From NCBI GenBank assembly GCA_015847255.1, contig JADLZK010007649.1, positions 124,001-188,000 on the forward strand: a stretch of DNA of 64,000 nt. The letters are read 5' to 3'. Positions 54,335-64,000 of this stretch are shown one piece after another (position 1 is the first letter of the stretch; each line of letters opens with the position of its first letter). The stretch comes from Hyparrhenia diplandra. Its lineage: Eukaryota > Streptophyta > Magnoliopsida > Poales > Poaceae. A program made the position numbers and the translations under genes. The notes beneath the pieces are model-generated. The model saw nothing but the letters and a program-made list of their open reading frames with translations, was not told the DNA's origin and made no database searches.

Positions 54335-55823
54335 GGGTGTGTTTGGTTGTGATGCCCAATGTAGCCCGGCTAGCCCAATCTAGCCCGCCGTATTTAGCTT
54401 TGCATCAATCAAGCCACCGTCACTTGTTTGGTTGCTTTTGATTTTTGTGTCCCATTGTAGCCCGGCTTAAAGGTTGGAGTGTTTGGTTGGTCTGGTTTAT
54501 TTGGATACGGTCACCTCTTCTCCGGGTTTGGTGATGTTACCCCATGGTGGAGCCCACATGTCATACAATCGTTTCCCATCACCCCCTGTCCCTCCCATTC
54601 ATGGAAGCGGGGGCACACTTCAACGACGGGCAAGACTTCCATGGCCGAGCCGCTGTTGCTCACGCCTGCGGTCTCCAATGCAAATCATTGTGCAAATCAA
54701 CGCAAATTGATGTAAATCGAGACAAATCGCGGTAGCAAATCAAAGCAAACAAGTGATGGCGGCAATCCATTGGAATGTTGTGTTTTCGGCATTTCAAGGT
54801 ATATATCAGAATGTGGTTTGAATAAAACTTGAAATGAAATGGATCAATTTCAGTCGAGTAGTCCAACTAGTTTCTTGGATTGGCAAGCAAAAGATGTCGA
54901 GGATTCATTTCGAAAGAAGCGTGGGCCTTTTTTTATACATTAAACCGCCGCTTACTCGCAGCTAAGAATTACGGATAAATCTCGATCCACAACACAAATT
55001 AAAGATCATGGTTAAGTACCGCTAGATTCGAGATTGAGCATTTGTCCTCTCTACTTGTGCGAATCTTTTACGAACTACTCACCAGTCCGAAAAAAAGAGC
55101 AAAAGGTAGTTCAACGGCGCCGACGAACTCCTCGGCCACGACGACGAGCCCTTGACGGCGTTGTCGCCGCGCACGCCCTGCCCCCTCTCCACGAACCAAG
55201 ACCGGGTCCGCCCGTAGTCACCGTGACGCCGGCGAGACCCCGAAAGCCGCCTCCACTCCTCCGGCGGATCCCTCGCAGCCAGCCCCCCCCGTGCACGGCT
55301 TTTCGGCACACGGCCCCCGACGGCCATCACGCGGCCACCCCACGCCCACCACGCCGCGCGGCCCCCGACGCCCCGCATCCCGGGCGCGGCGGCCCCCGCG
55401 GCCTCGGGCGCCGCGCCGGCACTCCGGCCCTCCCCACAGCCCCACCACGCGCGGTCGCCTTGGTGATCGCACGACCGCGCGCGGCGGCCCTCCCGCCCCC
55501 CGTGCGTGGGTTGAGTAGAGATGAGGGGCGAGCCCGCCCGCAGCAGCCCCGCCCGTGGCCGGCGGAGGAAGGAGCGTGGGGGCCGGGCGCACGGGAGGTG
55601 ACGACAAGGAGACCGCGGAGGTGACACAAGCCCGCTCTCGCGGCCGGGCCGGAGCCCGGCCGGGATTGAATCGCCACCCCCGCGCGATTCGATCCTAGAA
55701 GTGCTCCGAGCGCACGGATGGCCTAACTGGGAGCTGCTCCACTCGAATTTTTGCAACCAAATAGCAAAAAGGGGGGGCCATCCTAGCAGATTACAACCTA
55801 TTTGAGTGCAACCAAACACACCC
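54335..55823. mobile_element. TIR DNA element, 1,489 bp, non-autonomous
   Basis: The ends GGGTGTGTTTGGTTG and CAACCAAACACACCC are perfect inverted repeats of 15 bp, flanked by ATT on both sides (54332-54334 and 55824-55826). The left part has repeated TAGCCCGGCT motifs. The right half (55090-55690) is extremely GC-rich with long open frames on both strands that I do not recognise. No transposase. The TIR resembles PIF/Harbinger-like MITE ends, but the duplication ATT is not the usual TWA. Confidence 0.6.
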
Positions 55824-55926
55824 ATTCTTCCCGGGCCGCCACCAACGGGTCACAAGCCAACGGCTCCCCCACGCCAAGAGCTCACGAGGCGTAGCAGAGC
55901 AAATCGCCTCTCTACGTTCTTTGGTA

Positions 55927-56157
55927 CTCACTCCGTTCCAAAACTCTTACAAGTGTGGGAACGCGTGCCATCAATTTTGACTAAATTTTTAAAAATACGT
56001 TGCAATATTTATATCTCTAAATAAATTTGTTAAAAAGCCCTGAGACTTAAAGATCTTTCCGGTGATACTAATTATTTAAGTATAAATATTTATATATTTT
56101 AAGTTTAATATATAATTACCGATACATTATTCTCGGAAAGCGGGTGCAAGAGTTTTG
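55927..56157. mobile_element. Stowaway MITE, right end truncated
   Basis: It begins TA|CTCACTCCGTTCCAAAACTC. The interior is the reverse complement of the MITE at 56522-56774 (shared TTAAAGATCTTTCCGGTGAT and AAATAAATTTGTTAAAAA). The right end stops at AAGAGTTTTG and lacks the outer 12 bases of the terminal repeat. Confidence 0.7.
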
Positions 56158-56521
56158 TAAAGTATTTCTGTTCTGGAGACCGAGCGGCGGCGATTCCAAC
56201 TCGAGCAGAGCTTCAGCGCTAGTAGCAAGCAGTGGCAAACGGGCAGCAGCTGGCCTCCTCACACGTTCTCTCTCCTTTGGCTGGCCTGCGGATGCCACAC
56301 AAGGAACCAACAGGAATCCGACAACACACAGCAGCTGCGGTCCACACGCGGGACCCTTTGCTCTCTCTCAAGCCAATTCCACGATGAACCAGAGGACGAC
56401 AGCGCACAAGGCCCTCCTCTCTCGGTCTTTGCATGAGCTGACAGCTGGGCCAGCCAAAAGAAGGGACACGCATGCATGCACAGAAATTGGATGAAGCTTC
56501 GTACATCTCTGCCTATTTCTA

Positions 56522-56774
56522 CTCCCTCTGTTCCGGAAAAACTTGCAATTCTCGCTTCCCGAGAAAATAGTATTTTTAAACTGCCGGCAATTATTTATTA
56601 AAATATATAAAAATTTTATACTAAGTAATTAGTATCATCGGAAAGATCTTTAAGTCTAGTTTTTTAACAAATTTATTTGGAGATATAAATGTTGCGACGT
56701 ATTTTCTACAAACGTAGTCAAAGTTCAGGTTCGACACGCTTCCCATAGTTGCAAATAAAATGGAACGGAGGGAG
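56522..56774. mobile_element. Stowaway MITE, complete, TA-flanked
   Basis: The ends CTCCCTCTGTTCCGG and GGAACGGAGGGAG are inverted repeats flanked by TA (56520-56521 and 56775-56776). 253 bp, AT-rich interior. Same family as 55927-56157 in opposite orientation. Confidence 0.85.
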
Positions 56775-57418
56775 TAGCAAACAGGCACCGCACGTCCTTG
56801 GAAATTCCAGCTCGGGTATGAAAAATTCCAGGCGCACCCCTCTGTTAGACCGAGCGAAGGGACCATTTGCTCCAACCAACAGACACCCCTTGGTTAGAAA
56901 AATACGGTGGTTGAACCGGAATTTCCAACAGGAGCCCTTTTCTTTTCTTTTTCCATGCCTTTTAAGTGCTAACTTCACAAATATATTCTAAAATAAATTA
57001 TGCACTTAAGTTAGTTTTTCACAAGTAAATTTTCCGGGATTCTCGCATGCATTCTCACCACGTCACTAAACGTTAAGTATATGCAAATGAGACTCACACT
57101 TAGTGACACTAGATAACCATTGCAATTAAAGATTTCCCTCTTTATAGTACGGTTATCTATCCTAAATCCGATCACGCACTCTATTTGCGTCTTGACCGCA
57201 AAACAAAATTCCTATTTTATACCTTTGCCTTGAGCCCATAGGATTTTGTTTTTCTCTTTCTTTTCCAAAACATGAGCACTTAATCAATCTCTTGGATCCT
57301 CATCATCCATCTACCATGATCACTTTGCTAGAACCACCTTAACTAATTCAACCACTTAGCATAGGGGTTAGTCCTAGGGTTTCATCAATTAGCCAAAACC
57401 AAACTAGAGACTTTCGGT

Positions 57419-59823
57419 AGGGGATGTGGCCGGACTTCGCCCGGCCAAAGACCTCGCGCCCGGTTGGCCGGCGCCGGCCTCGCCCCGTCGCCCGGGTGGA
57501 GCGCGCGCGGTTGACGCCGGGAGCCAACCCCCGTCGCCCGGCCGCTCCTTTTGCCCTTCCTCGCGCCGCCCCTCGCCCATGGCGGACCTTCGCCGACGGG
57601 AGTCACCCGTCCGCGACCTTGGGAGGGGCTTGATTGACTATGAGGTCAACCATGTGCTTGATCCGCGGCCTTGGGTCGTGAATCGGCCGCGGGTTTCGCC
57701 TTCCTCTTCGCCACCGGCCGATGCCGCCTACCTGGTTGGGATGTGGTGCGTAGCGGCCTTCGCTCCGTCTCGTCGCCGCTTACCTCCGGCCCGATCGCCC
57801 TCCCTCGCGCGGCGCAGGGAATGTGGTCTCGCTGTTGCTCTCGGGGTCAATCTCGATGACGCCTCCGACGACGACGCAGCGTCGACCCTGTCGACCTTCT
57901 TCCCCTTCTTCCGCAGGACGGCACCGCGTTGGTGGTGAGGCCTCCTCCGAGGACACCGAGGGGGAGGTGCCGGAGGAAGATTGCAGACCCGCTCGGGTCG
58001 TGCCGCCGTCGCTCCTAGACCCGCCCATGGCGCGCGGCCATGCAGCCAGCGCTACTTGCCCCACCGTCGTCGCGGTTGCCACTTCGTGTGGGTACCGTGA
58101 GGTGCTCTGCTCCCACCCGCCATCGCCGCCGGCGACATGGTCGGGGCCTACAAATGTCGCGGGCGTGTACTGCGCTCTCGCCGCCTTGGTCCGTTGCTCG
58201 CAGCTAGGATACCGCACCGCGACGCCACCTTGCCCCTCCACCCCGCTAAGACCACGCCCCCCGTAGCCGCTCCGGCGACGCCGATGGCTTCATGCTTGTG
58301 TAAAACCGTCGGCGAGACGCCGCCGCCTCCACGCCACCCTCCTCGTCACGGTGGCGGTACCGAGCTCGCCGCCGGTCTCGCTTCAACTGCGCGGCGGGGG
58401 GCACATCGCCGCCCAATGCACCCTCCCCGCCACGCTGTTCGTCACGCCACGCACGACGCACCGGGCTAGGGATCGCATGCACCTTCACCACCGCCGCCAC
58501 TTCCAAGATTCGGTCGTGGCGTGGCGCGTGCATCTACGCCTTTGTGTCGGCAGCCCCGCGATGGCGAGGGGATCCCGTGCGCCCGCGGTCGCCCGCGGGC
58601 TCCGATTCGTGTGGGAGAGATCATTTGCCCGCTAGTCTCGCTCATCGACAACATGGGCGCTCGGGGGCATATCTTCAACGCCGAAGACGCACGATCGCGG
58701 GGGGCACCACCGTCAGCGGTGGGCATTGGGCGTGTGGCGACGACACACGATCCACCCCGGCGAGGCGCCGGTCGTCGGCGGGTCGGGCCATGCGGCCACG
58801 CCCCCCGCCCGTTGTGTCCCTTGCCCCCGACCCGCTCCTTTCGACGTGCGAGAGGGAGGGGCCTTAGGTTTGGGTCCACCCAATGCTTGACGAGCTAGTC
58901 GCCTCCTCGCCAAGGCCGCCGCTCCGCTCCCCACTCCTCATTGCCTGCCCGATCGCCGCTGTTGAGCCGCTTCGCCCGCGATGATCCCGACCGCCAAGAG
59001 ATGGGGAGACGCCCGGGAGGTCGGCGATGTCGCGGCTTGCGGCCATCCCCGTTCTGTCGAGGCAGCGGTGGCGGAGGACGGATGCTACGGTATCGCCGCG
59101 ATGGCGGTGGATCCTCTCACCACCCAACCCAAGCATGACGGTGGGGGCTGGCTCCCCCCGGGCGACCCCGCCGAGGTGTCGGGGTCGTGGATAGGGAGGT
59201 AGCGGCACCGTGCGCCCACGCCCACCGCACCCGACACCGCCGCTCCTATGCCCGACACGCCCACACTTGCTTCGGTGGAGGCCCACGCCGAGTCCCCTCA
59301 AGCTACCTCTAGAGCCGCCGCTCATCGACTCACCGCCAAGACTCCGTGTCTCGCGGTGCCGAGCCATTGGACTCCAGACGGCACCCACCTTCTTCGCCAA
59401 GAGCGTCTTCAGAGACCCCATCCCGGGAGGCCCGCCGTGTTTTGTCAACAAGTGGGAGGGGGGCCCGAGGGCGCCCTCCAAGATTCCGGACTCCACGATC
59501 GCGGAGAGGTTCCTCGGCCACTTCGTCGACCCGGTACCGCAACACAAGCGCGAGGTGCTAGATCGGCTCATGCCCATCAGACGCAAGTACCGAGGACGAC
59601 CCTCCACCAGGGGCCGCTGATCGCCGTCGTTTCTTCACCGTTGCACAATTGTTCCCTCTTTAGTACACCACTCTAAACTCCACCATTCAAGCCCGGTGAT
59701 ATATGTAATGTGTGTCAACATAGTGCGCATCTAGGCATCTCGTCATGGATACGTGCTTGGTCGTGTAAACATTCCCACTTCTCTTAATAAAATACGTGCC
59801 AATGGTACGCCGTCGAAAAAACA
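57419..59823 (+). mobile_element. GC-rich decayed sequence, possibly a 5'-truncated LINE or captured gene
   Basis: Very GC-rich with many overlapping frames on both strands. Only one stretch looks like protein: 59290-59620 (GLQTAPTFFAKSVFRDPIPG, IAERFLGHFVDPVPQHKREV, LDRLMPIRR, then a basic end). The 3' side resembles a grass LINE tail: AT-rich leader, TTAATAAAATACGTG…CGTCGAAAAAAC at 59785-59823. No reverse transcriptase or endonuclease motif is visible, so the LINE call is weak. It could instead be a decayed gene with a polyadenylated end. Confidence 0.25.
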
Positions 59824-60404
59824 AACTTCTATTGCTCCCGGTCCCTTTAGGCGACGGTCGGACTTGTCACAATCAAAATTCTAAATTTCTCCTAGTGGGG
59901 TGAGCTTTTTCCTAATATTTTGGTATTCAAAATTAGTATAAACTTTAACTACTAAATGCCTCCCAGTGATATTGCGCCCGCCGGCGCTGCTATCTCCGTC
60001 GCGCCATGTGCAGTTACTGCTGAGAACTGTTCTCGTCATGAGCTCCACAGTACAGACTCTACAGAGATATGCCGGCCGTTCTCCACACACACATGCTGCT
60101 TTGATCTGGATCTGAGAGGTAGACGCCATGAGAAATTAAAGATGCCGACAGATGCATGGATAAGGCACAAGAATCACGAAAGGATTATTCAAAGAGATAA
60201 TAACGTTGCTTCTGGCTACGTTGATCCCCAGTATATGCAACATTGTCTCGCGTCGCTCTTTGGTTTCTAGAGTAGTATGAGTAATTCTTTTTAGCGTGTG
60301 TGTACTATATGTGTGTGTATATAGATAAGATAGGAGGAGTACAATTGATTGGCAACATTTCACATCATTCGCGAGTAGACCTCACCTCAGCACACAGTCC
60401 GTCC
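59824..60404 (+). promoter_or_regulatory. Upstream region of the ornithine decarboxylase gene
   Basis: A TATA-like box TATATAG at 60318-60324 lies 81 bp before the start codon. Short frames upstream (from 59956) have no recognised product. No in-frame ATG lies between the TATA box and 60405. Confidence 0.5.
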
Positions 60405-61709
60405 ATGGCTGAAGCAGCAGCAGCAGCCATGCGAGCTGTGCTTGAGGCGCCGGGCGTTAAGGGCCAGGAGGTGCTCCGCCTCCCGTGCGACGCCGACGCT
60501 GCTACCAACGACGACGACAAGGACGCTGTCACTGGTCTTATCCGCCGCATTGTTGTCACGTCGTCGTCGTCATCAGATCGTCCTCCGATGACGAGCGCCT
60601 TCAACGTTTTAAACCTCGGCAAGGTGGTGAAGCTGTTCGCGGCGTGGCGGCGTGGGCTCAAGGGCACCGTGCCGCCCTACTACGCCGTCAAGTGCAACCC
60701 CAACCCGGCGCTGCTCGGAGCCCCAGCCGCTCTCGGCTCCGGCTTCGACTGCGCCAGCCCCGCCGAGATGGACGCCGTGCTCGCCCTCGGCGTCGCCGCG
60801 GACCGCATCGTCTACGCCAACCCGTGCAAGCCCGAGGCACACATCCAGCACGCCGCCAGCGTCGGCGTTAACCTCACCACCTTCGACTCGGTGGAGGAGG
60901 TGGACAAGCTCAGGCGTTTCCACCCCAGGTGTAGGCTTCTGCTCCGGCTCAAGGTCCCCGACGCCGGAGACGCCCGGTGGGACCTGGGCACCAAGTACGG
61001 CGCGTGGCAGGAGGAGGTGGCGCCGCTCCTGTGCGCCGCGCAGAGCGCCGGTCTGCCGGTCTTGGGCGTCGCGTTCCACGTCGGGGGCACCGTGTCCCGC
61101 GTCGGCGTCTACGACCCTGCCGTGGAGGCGGCCCGCGCGGTGTTCGACGCCGCCGCCGCGCGCGGCATGCCACCCATGCACATCCTGGACATCGGCGGGG
61201 GCTTCACGGCCGGCTCCACGTTCCAGGACGCGTGCGACGTGATAAACTCGGCGCTCACGCGCCACTTTGGGGACGTCCCGGACCTCCAGGTGATTGGCGA
61301 GCCAGGGCGCTACTTCGCCGAGACGCCGTTCACGCTCGCGGCGCGAGTCTTCGGGAAGCGCACGCGTGGCGAGGTGCGCGAGTACTGGATCGACGACGGC
61401 CTCTTCGGGACACTGTGCTGCGTCCACTACAAGGAGTACGTGCCACACCCTGTGCCAGTGTCGGGTCACGCCGCCGGCGACGGCGACGGCGACGGCGGTG
61501 AGAGTGACGAGACACACCCGTCGACGGTGTTCGGTCCCACGTGCGACTCGTTTGACGTGGTGGTGAAGGGTTACCATCTCCCCGAGCTACGCATCGGGGA
61601 CTGGCTCGTGTTCCACGGGGTCGGCGCCTACACCACCGTGCTCAGCTGTAACTTCAATGGCTTTTCCGCGTCCGACATCAAGACCTACCTCGCCTACTCC
61701 TCTGTCTAG
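60405..61709 (+). CDS. ODC: Ornithine decarboxylase (PLP-dependent, fold III), intronless
   Basis: 434 residues, no intron, as usual for plant ODC. It converts ornithine to putrescine, the first step of one polyamine route. After a variable leader, the alanine-racemase-like barrel starts at about residue 65 (AFNVLNLGKVVKLF). PLP-binding Lys96 lies in PPYYAVKCNPNP. FHVGG is at 224-228, DIGGGF at 262-267 and EPGRYFAETPFTL at 299-311. The dimer-contributed active-site segment has WIDDGLFG (328-335) and GPTCDSFDVV (377-386) with Cys380 and Asp381. Odd points: the HVGS motif of typical ODC is HVGG here, and a Gly/Asp-rich loop (GDGDGDGGESDE, 359-369) is inserted before the active-site Cys. A related lysine decarboxylase cannot be fully excluded. 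ATG at 60405 is preferred because it follows a TATA box and starts the Ala-rich leader. Confidence 0.9.
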   Translation: MAEAAAAAMRAVLEAPGVKGQEVLRLPCDADAATNDDDKDAVTGLIRRIVVTSSSSSDRPPMTSAFNVLNLGKVVKLFAAWRRGLKGTVPPYYAVKCNPNPALLGAPAALGSGFDCASPAEMDAVLALGVAADRIVYANPCKPEAHIQHAASVGVNLTTFDSVEEVDKLRRFHPRCRLLLRLKVPDAGDARWDLGTKYGAWQEEVAPLLCAAQSAGLPVLGVAFHVGGTVSRVGVYDPAVEAARAVFDAAAARGMPPMHILDIGGGFTAGSTFQDACDVINSALTRHFGDVPDLQVIGEPGRYFAETPFTLAARVFGKRTRGEVREYWIDDGLFGTLCCVHYKEYVPHPVPVSGHAAGDGDGDGGESDETHPSTVFGPTCDSFDVVVKGYHLPELRIGDWLVFHGVGAYTTVLSCNFNGFSASDIKTYLAYSSV

Positions 61710-62326
61710 ATTTCAATCTTGAAATCCCTTATTGGCCACCAAAACGGGAATAAACCTCAGGATCTGAGCTTTGATTTTTTCTGTTTTTTATTGGGTCAAG
61801 TCATCCGCGCCGCCCGGTCGCGGTAGCCCGGTGTTCACTCTCCACCTGCTCCCGTCCCGCCAGTGGCGGACTCAGGAATCCTAATAATCAAAAAATTTGA
61901 TGTGCGATACAACAAAATTCAAAAAAAAAATTGATAAAATTGCTATAAATTAACCAAATTGTGATAATACAATTAAAAGGTTCGAAACTTACATAAATAA
62001 GATCTTACATAAAAATAAGATACTATATTATACAGTACAAGTTCTACTGTTGTAGTTTGATTTCTGAAAATAATGTGCTATATTTGATTTCTTTATGCCT
62101 TAATTTCCTAAAAAATTCACAGCAAATTTCATTCAATTCTAGGCTCAACTAGGATAGATCTACGATCCCTAACACTTTACAGTCCAATCCAATCTCCAAA
62201 ATCAAAACCCTAGGATTGGGGAGAAAATCTGAACTCACCACTTCACCGGGAAGGCAGGAAGAGAGGAGGAGGAGCAGTAGAGGGTTTGGTCGCCGGCGTG
62301 TCGGCCGGGAAGGGAGGGAGTGGTGG
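61710..62326. other. 3' flank of ODC with a dispersed-repeat start
   Basis: 3' UTR-like to about 61850. CAGTGGCGGACTCAGGAATC at 61861 resembles one end of a hAT-like element common in plant genomes, but no partner end is found. AT-rich DNA follows to 62200. No gene is seen. Confidence 0.35.
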
Positions 62327-62608
62327 ACGTCGGGGTGGGGCGGCACCAGCTCGGGCGGACCGGCTCCTCTCCCGCTCTCTCCGCTGGTCGGCGAGCGCCC
62401 GCCTATCGCCCTCTCTCTCCGCGAAGTCGCGAGCGCCCGATCGAAGGAAGAAGCAAGGCCGACGGACGCCGGGGTGGGGCGGCACCAACTCGGCGGACCG
62501 GCTCCTCTCCGGCTCTCAGCGTGGGGTCGGCGAGCGGCCCCGCCTGTCGCCCTCTCTCCGCGAAGTCGCGAGCTAGCGAGTCAAGGCCGAAGCCGGGTGG
62601 AGCGCCCG
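62327..62608. repeat. Two-unit tandem repeat, period 141 bp, GC-rich
   Basis: GGGGTGGGGCGGCACCA occurs at 62331 and 62472, followed in both by CTCGG(G)CGGACCGGCTCCTC and CTCTCTCCGCGAAGTCGCGA. Long frames across it arise from composition. No known function. Confidence 0.8.
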
Positions 62609-63750
62609 CGAACTGGGCCGAGGCCGGAGTCATTGACATGGGCTAAGTTTTGGTGGGCTGGGAACTAGGCACCGTAAAAACATTTGGGCCAAATTCGGGG
62701 TAGGTCGTGGGCCTACCCTGGACTACCCATGGGTCCGCCCGGCCATCTTTAAATCGCCGACCACGCCGTAGCCCACAGCTCGCTGGTGCAGCGGCGGCGG
62801 CGCTTGCCGACAAGCCGCCGCCCGGCGTCCGTCGGGTCCCGGCCGGCCGCCGAAGATAGCATCACCTCCGGCGCATACGGCCCACTCTAGCGCAACCTCA
62901 TGGCCGGAGTGTTCCACCCGTCAATACCCGCGACGATCGCCGGCGTTCGTCGGGCGCGCCAAGGCGGGACTCGTCGATGCCATCAAGGCGTTGAGATGGA
63001 AGCCGACGGGGTCATCGCCGTTGAGAAGCTCTTGCAACGGGGCCTTGTTCCAAGTGCTCGTCACTATGTGCTTCGGCGAGGGGGCTTGACGACGGCGACG
63101 TCGCGTCTGTCGAGGCGTGCAGAGAGAGTTCATGACGTTGGTGTCACCGCACACTCGGCGGTGAACATGAAGAAGCTTTGGCTAATGGCGTTTGGCGCAT
63201 CAAGAGAAGACGTCTTCCGTGAGTGAGAAGCGCCGTAAGAGAAGCCGCCAAGCCAAACCCACACTACGCCTAGCGGATCGGGCCGGGGTCGACGACGGCC
63301 CAACCTCGCTTCTTCGCTTTTACTTTCACTTTCGCACAAGGCCCATGTAACGGGCGAGGCGATGATGTCGTGTAAAAGGAGTCGATCTCCCATCGTGGAG
63401 GGCAGGAATTGAGTTGGGCGTTCTCTCGAACTGAGCCATTTGGTCGCGGGGCGCGGGCTCGGCAGTCGCCGGAGTGCCCGATGAACCGAACTCTACCTCA
63501 TATTATTCAGTATATCGAAGTAGTCCGGTTACGATGGTATCGGCTCCATTCCGATTTCGGGGAATTTTGGCTCCGCATTCCATCGGTTGCTCCTGCAAGG
63601 CTTCGTGTCGGAGCGAGGTCCATGATCGGCTGATGTTGAATCGCCGCCGCCGGTCGACTTCACCGTAATTCCTAAGCACACGAGTAGCCTTGTGGGGGGA
63701 GTGAGACCCTGGCATCGGATTTCGTCCACCCGTATCTTACTCGAAGGGTG
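62609..63750 (+). other. GC-rich region upstream of the gag fragment, possibly an LTR or leader
   Basis: Mixed GC-rich DNA with no recognised protein; the largest frame (62900-63226) has no family signature. The stretch before 63751 (AGTGAGACCCTGGCATCGGA) is arranged like an LTR-to-leader junction, but no second LTR is in the window. Confidence 0.3.
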
Positions 63751-64000
63751 ATGGCGAAGGCAACACCGGAGGAGCAGTATGGGCAAATCATTGCCCCCTC
63801 GCAAAGACAAATTCAAAGGGGATTGATGACCTCAAGGGCTCTATGGCGGAGATGACGACTCAAGGCTGACTTCAGATTTGGAAGCCGCAGGTCGATGGCC
63901 GCGTGGAGGAGTTGGAGCAAGTCATACAAGCTCGGGAGAGAAGGTGACGCAGACTCTGCAACGCCTTCTTCAAAGCGGAACTCGTTGATGGACCCACGGG
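63751..64000 (+). pseudogene. Start of a Ty3/gypsy-like gag, frame-broken, cut by the window edge
   Basis: ATG at 63751 begins MAKATPEEQYGQIIAPSQRQ. After frame changes the text is DDLKGSMAEMTT, then SDLEAA, then VDGRVEELEQVIQARERR and CNAFFKAELVDGP. This is like the N-terminal coiled region of grass gypsy gag proteins (xxDLKxSMxEM … WKPxVDxxVxxLExxV). No downstream domain can be seen because the window ends. Confidence 0.4.

Larger units (their letters stand above)
53308..57418. mobile_element. Solo-LTR-like remnant with nested insertions
   Basis: The start TGTAAGGTCCTAAATGGCTA and AATAGCCTAATAAAAATTCT, and the ending CAATTAGCCAAAACCAAACT then AGAGACTTTC, resemble the two ends of a long dispersed grass LTR as I remember it. 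The piece between is interrupted by the TIR element at 54335-55823 and two MITEs. No internal domain and no target duplication are found, so I call it only LTR-like. The assignment rests on memory of repeats and needs a database search. Confidence 0.4.

Noticed and set aside
55034..55825. Long overlapping ORFs on both strands (196 and 248 codons)
   Set aside because: Very high GC with Arg/Pro/Ala/Gly composition on all frames and one ORF running into the transposon TIR; no motif supports coding.
60609..61577. 322-codon ORF on the minus strand of the ODC gene, and 128-196-codon ORFs in other plus frames
   Set aside because: These are shadows caused by the high GC3 of the ODC coding sequence; they have no protein family signature.

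Overview
This is nuclear DNA of a grass (Poaceae). The evidence is intron-containing plant genes with GC-rich first exons, CACTA, Helitron and LTR elements of grass type, Stowaway and Tourist-like MITEs, and two MIR2275 clusters. I cannot name the species from sequence alone. The window splits into a transposon-dominated left part (1-33 kb), a gene-bearing middle (33-53 kb), a repeat-rich stretch (53-60 kb), a decarboxylase gene (60.4-61.7 kb) and a repeat-rich right edge.

Left part: a tandem array of F-box/LRR genes has been broken up by insertions. Three array units can be traced (A, B, C). Each has an F-box/LRR gene and a common downstream spacer; B and C also begin with a hitch-hiking piece of a plastid-type ribosomal protein S21 gene. 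Unit A survives only as a 3' end (4047-4547), cut on its left by a TNP2-type CACTA element (1-4046). Its spacer carries a 3.9-kb Helitron (4548-8496) and a 14.65-kb CACTA element (8927-23576, TSD ATT). That second CACTA contains a nested non-autonomous LTR retrotransposon (13043-19032, TSD ACTAA). The matching empty site for each insertion in unit A is visible in unit B or C, so several borders are fixed to the base. Unit B (about 23.7-30.06 kb) is a pseudogene that lost its F-box. Unit C (about 31.56-37.45 kb) has the best gene, with an intact F-box exon but a frameshifted C-terminus.

Middle: a two-exon GT92 (DUF23) glycosyltransferase gene (41843-44269, minus) is intact. To its right lie two polycistronic MIR2275 clusters (46.55-47.02 and 50.98-51.44 kb). 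Each has a TATA box followed by three hairpins; they are copies about 4.43 kb apart and flank a frame-broken F-box/FBD gene (48109-50211). In grasses miR2275 triggers the 24-nt reproductive (meiotic anther) phasiRNA pathway, so this locus is the most biologically interesting part of the window.

Right part: a nested LTR-like remnant with a TIR element and two oppositely oriented Stowaway MITEs (53.3-57.4 kb), a GC-rich decayed LINE-like stretch (57.4-59.8 kb), an intronless ornithine decarboxylase gene (60405-61709) and the start of a Ty3/gypsy-like gag (63751-64000).

Many differences between repeat copies are small indels or scrambles at CAG/CTG (CHG) motifs, while the GT92 and ODC reading frames are clean. 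This may reflect basecalling error at methylated CHG sites, so frameshifts inside transposons should be read with caution.
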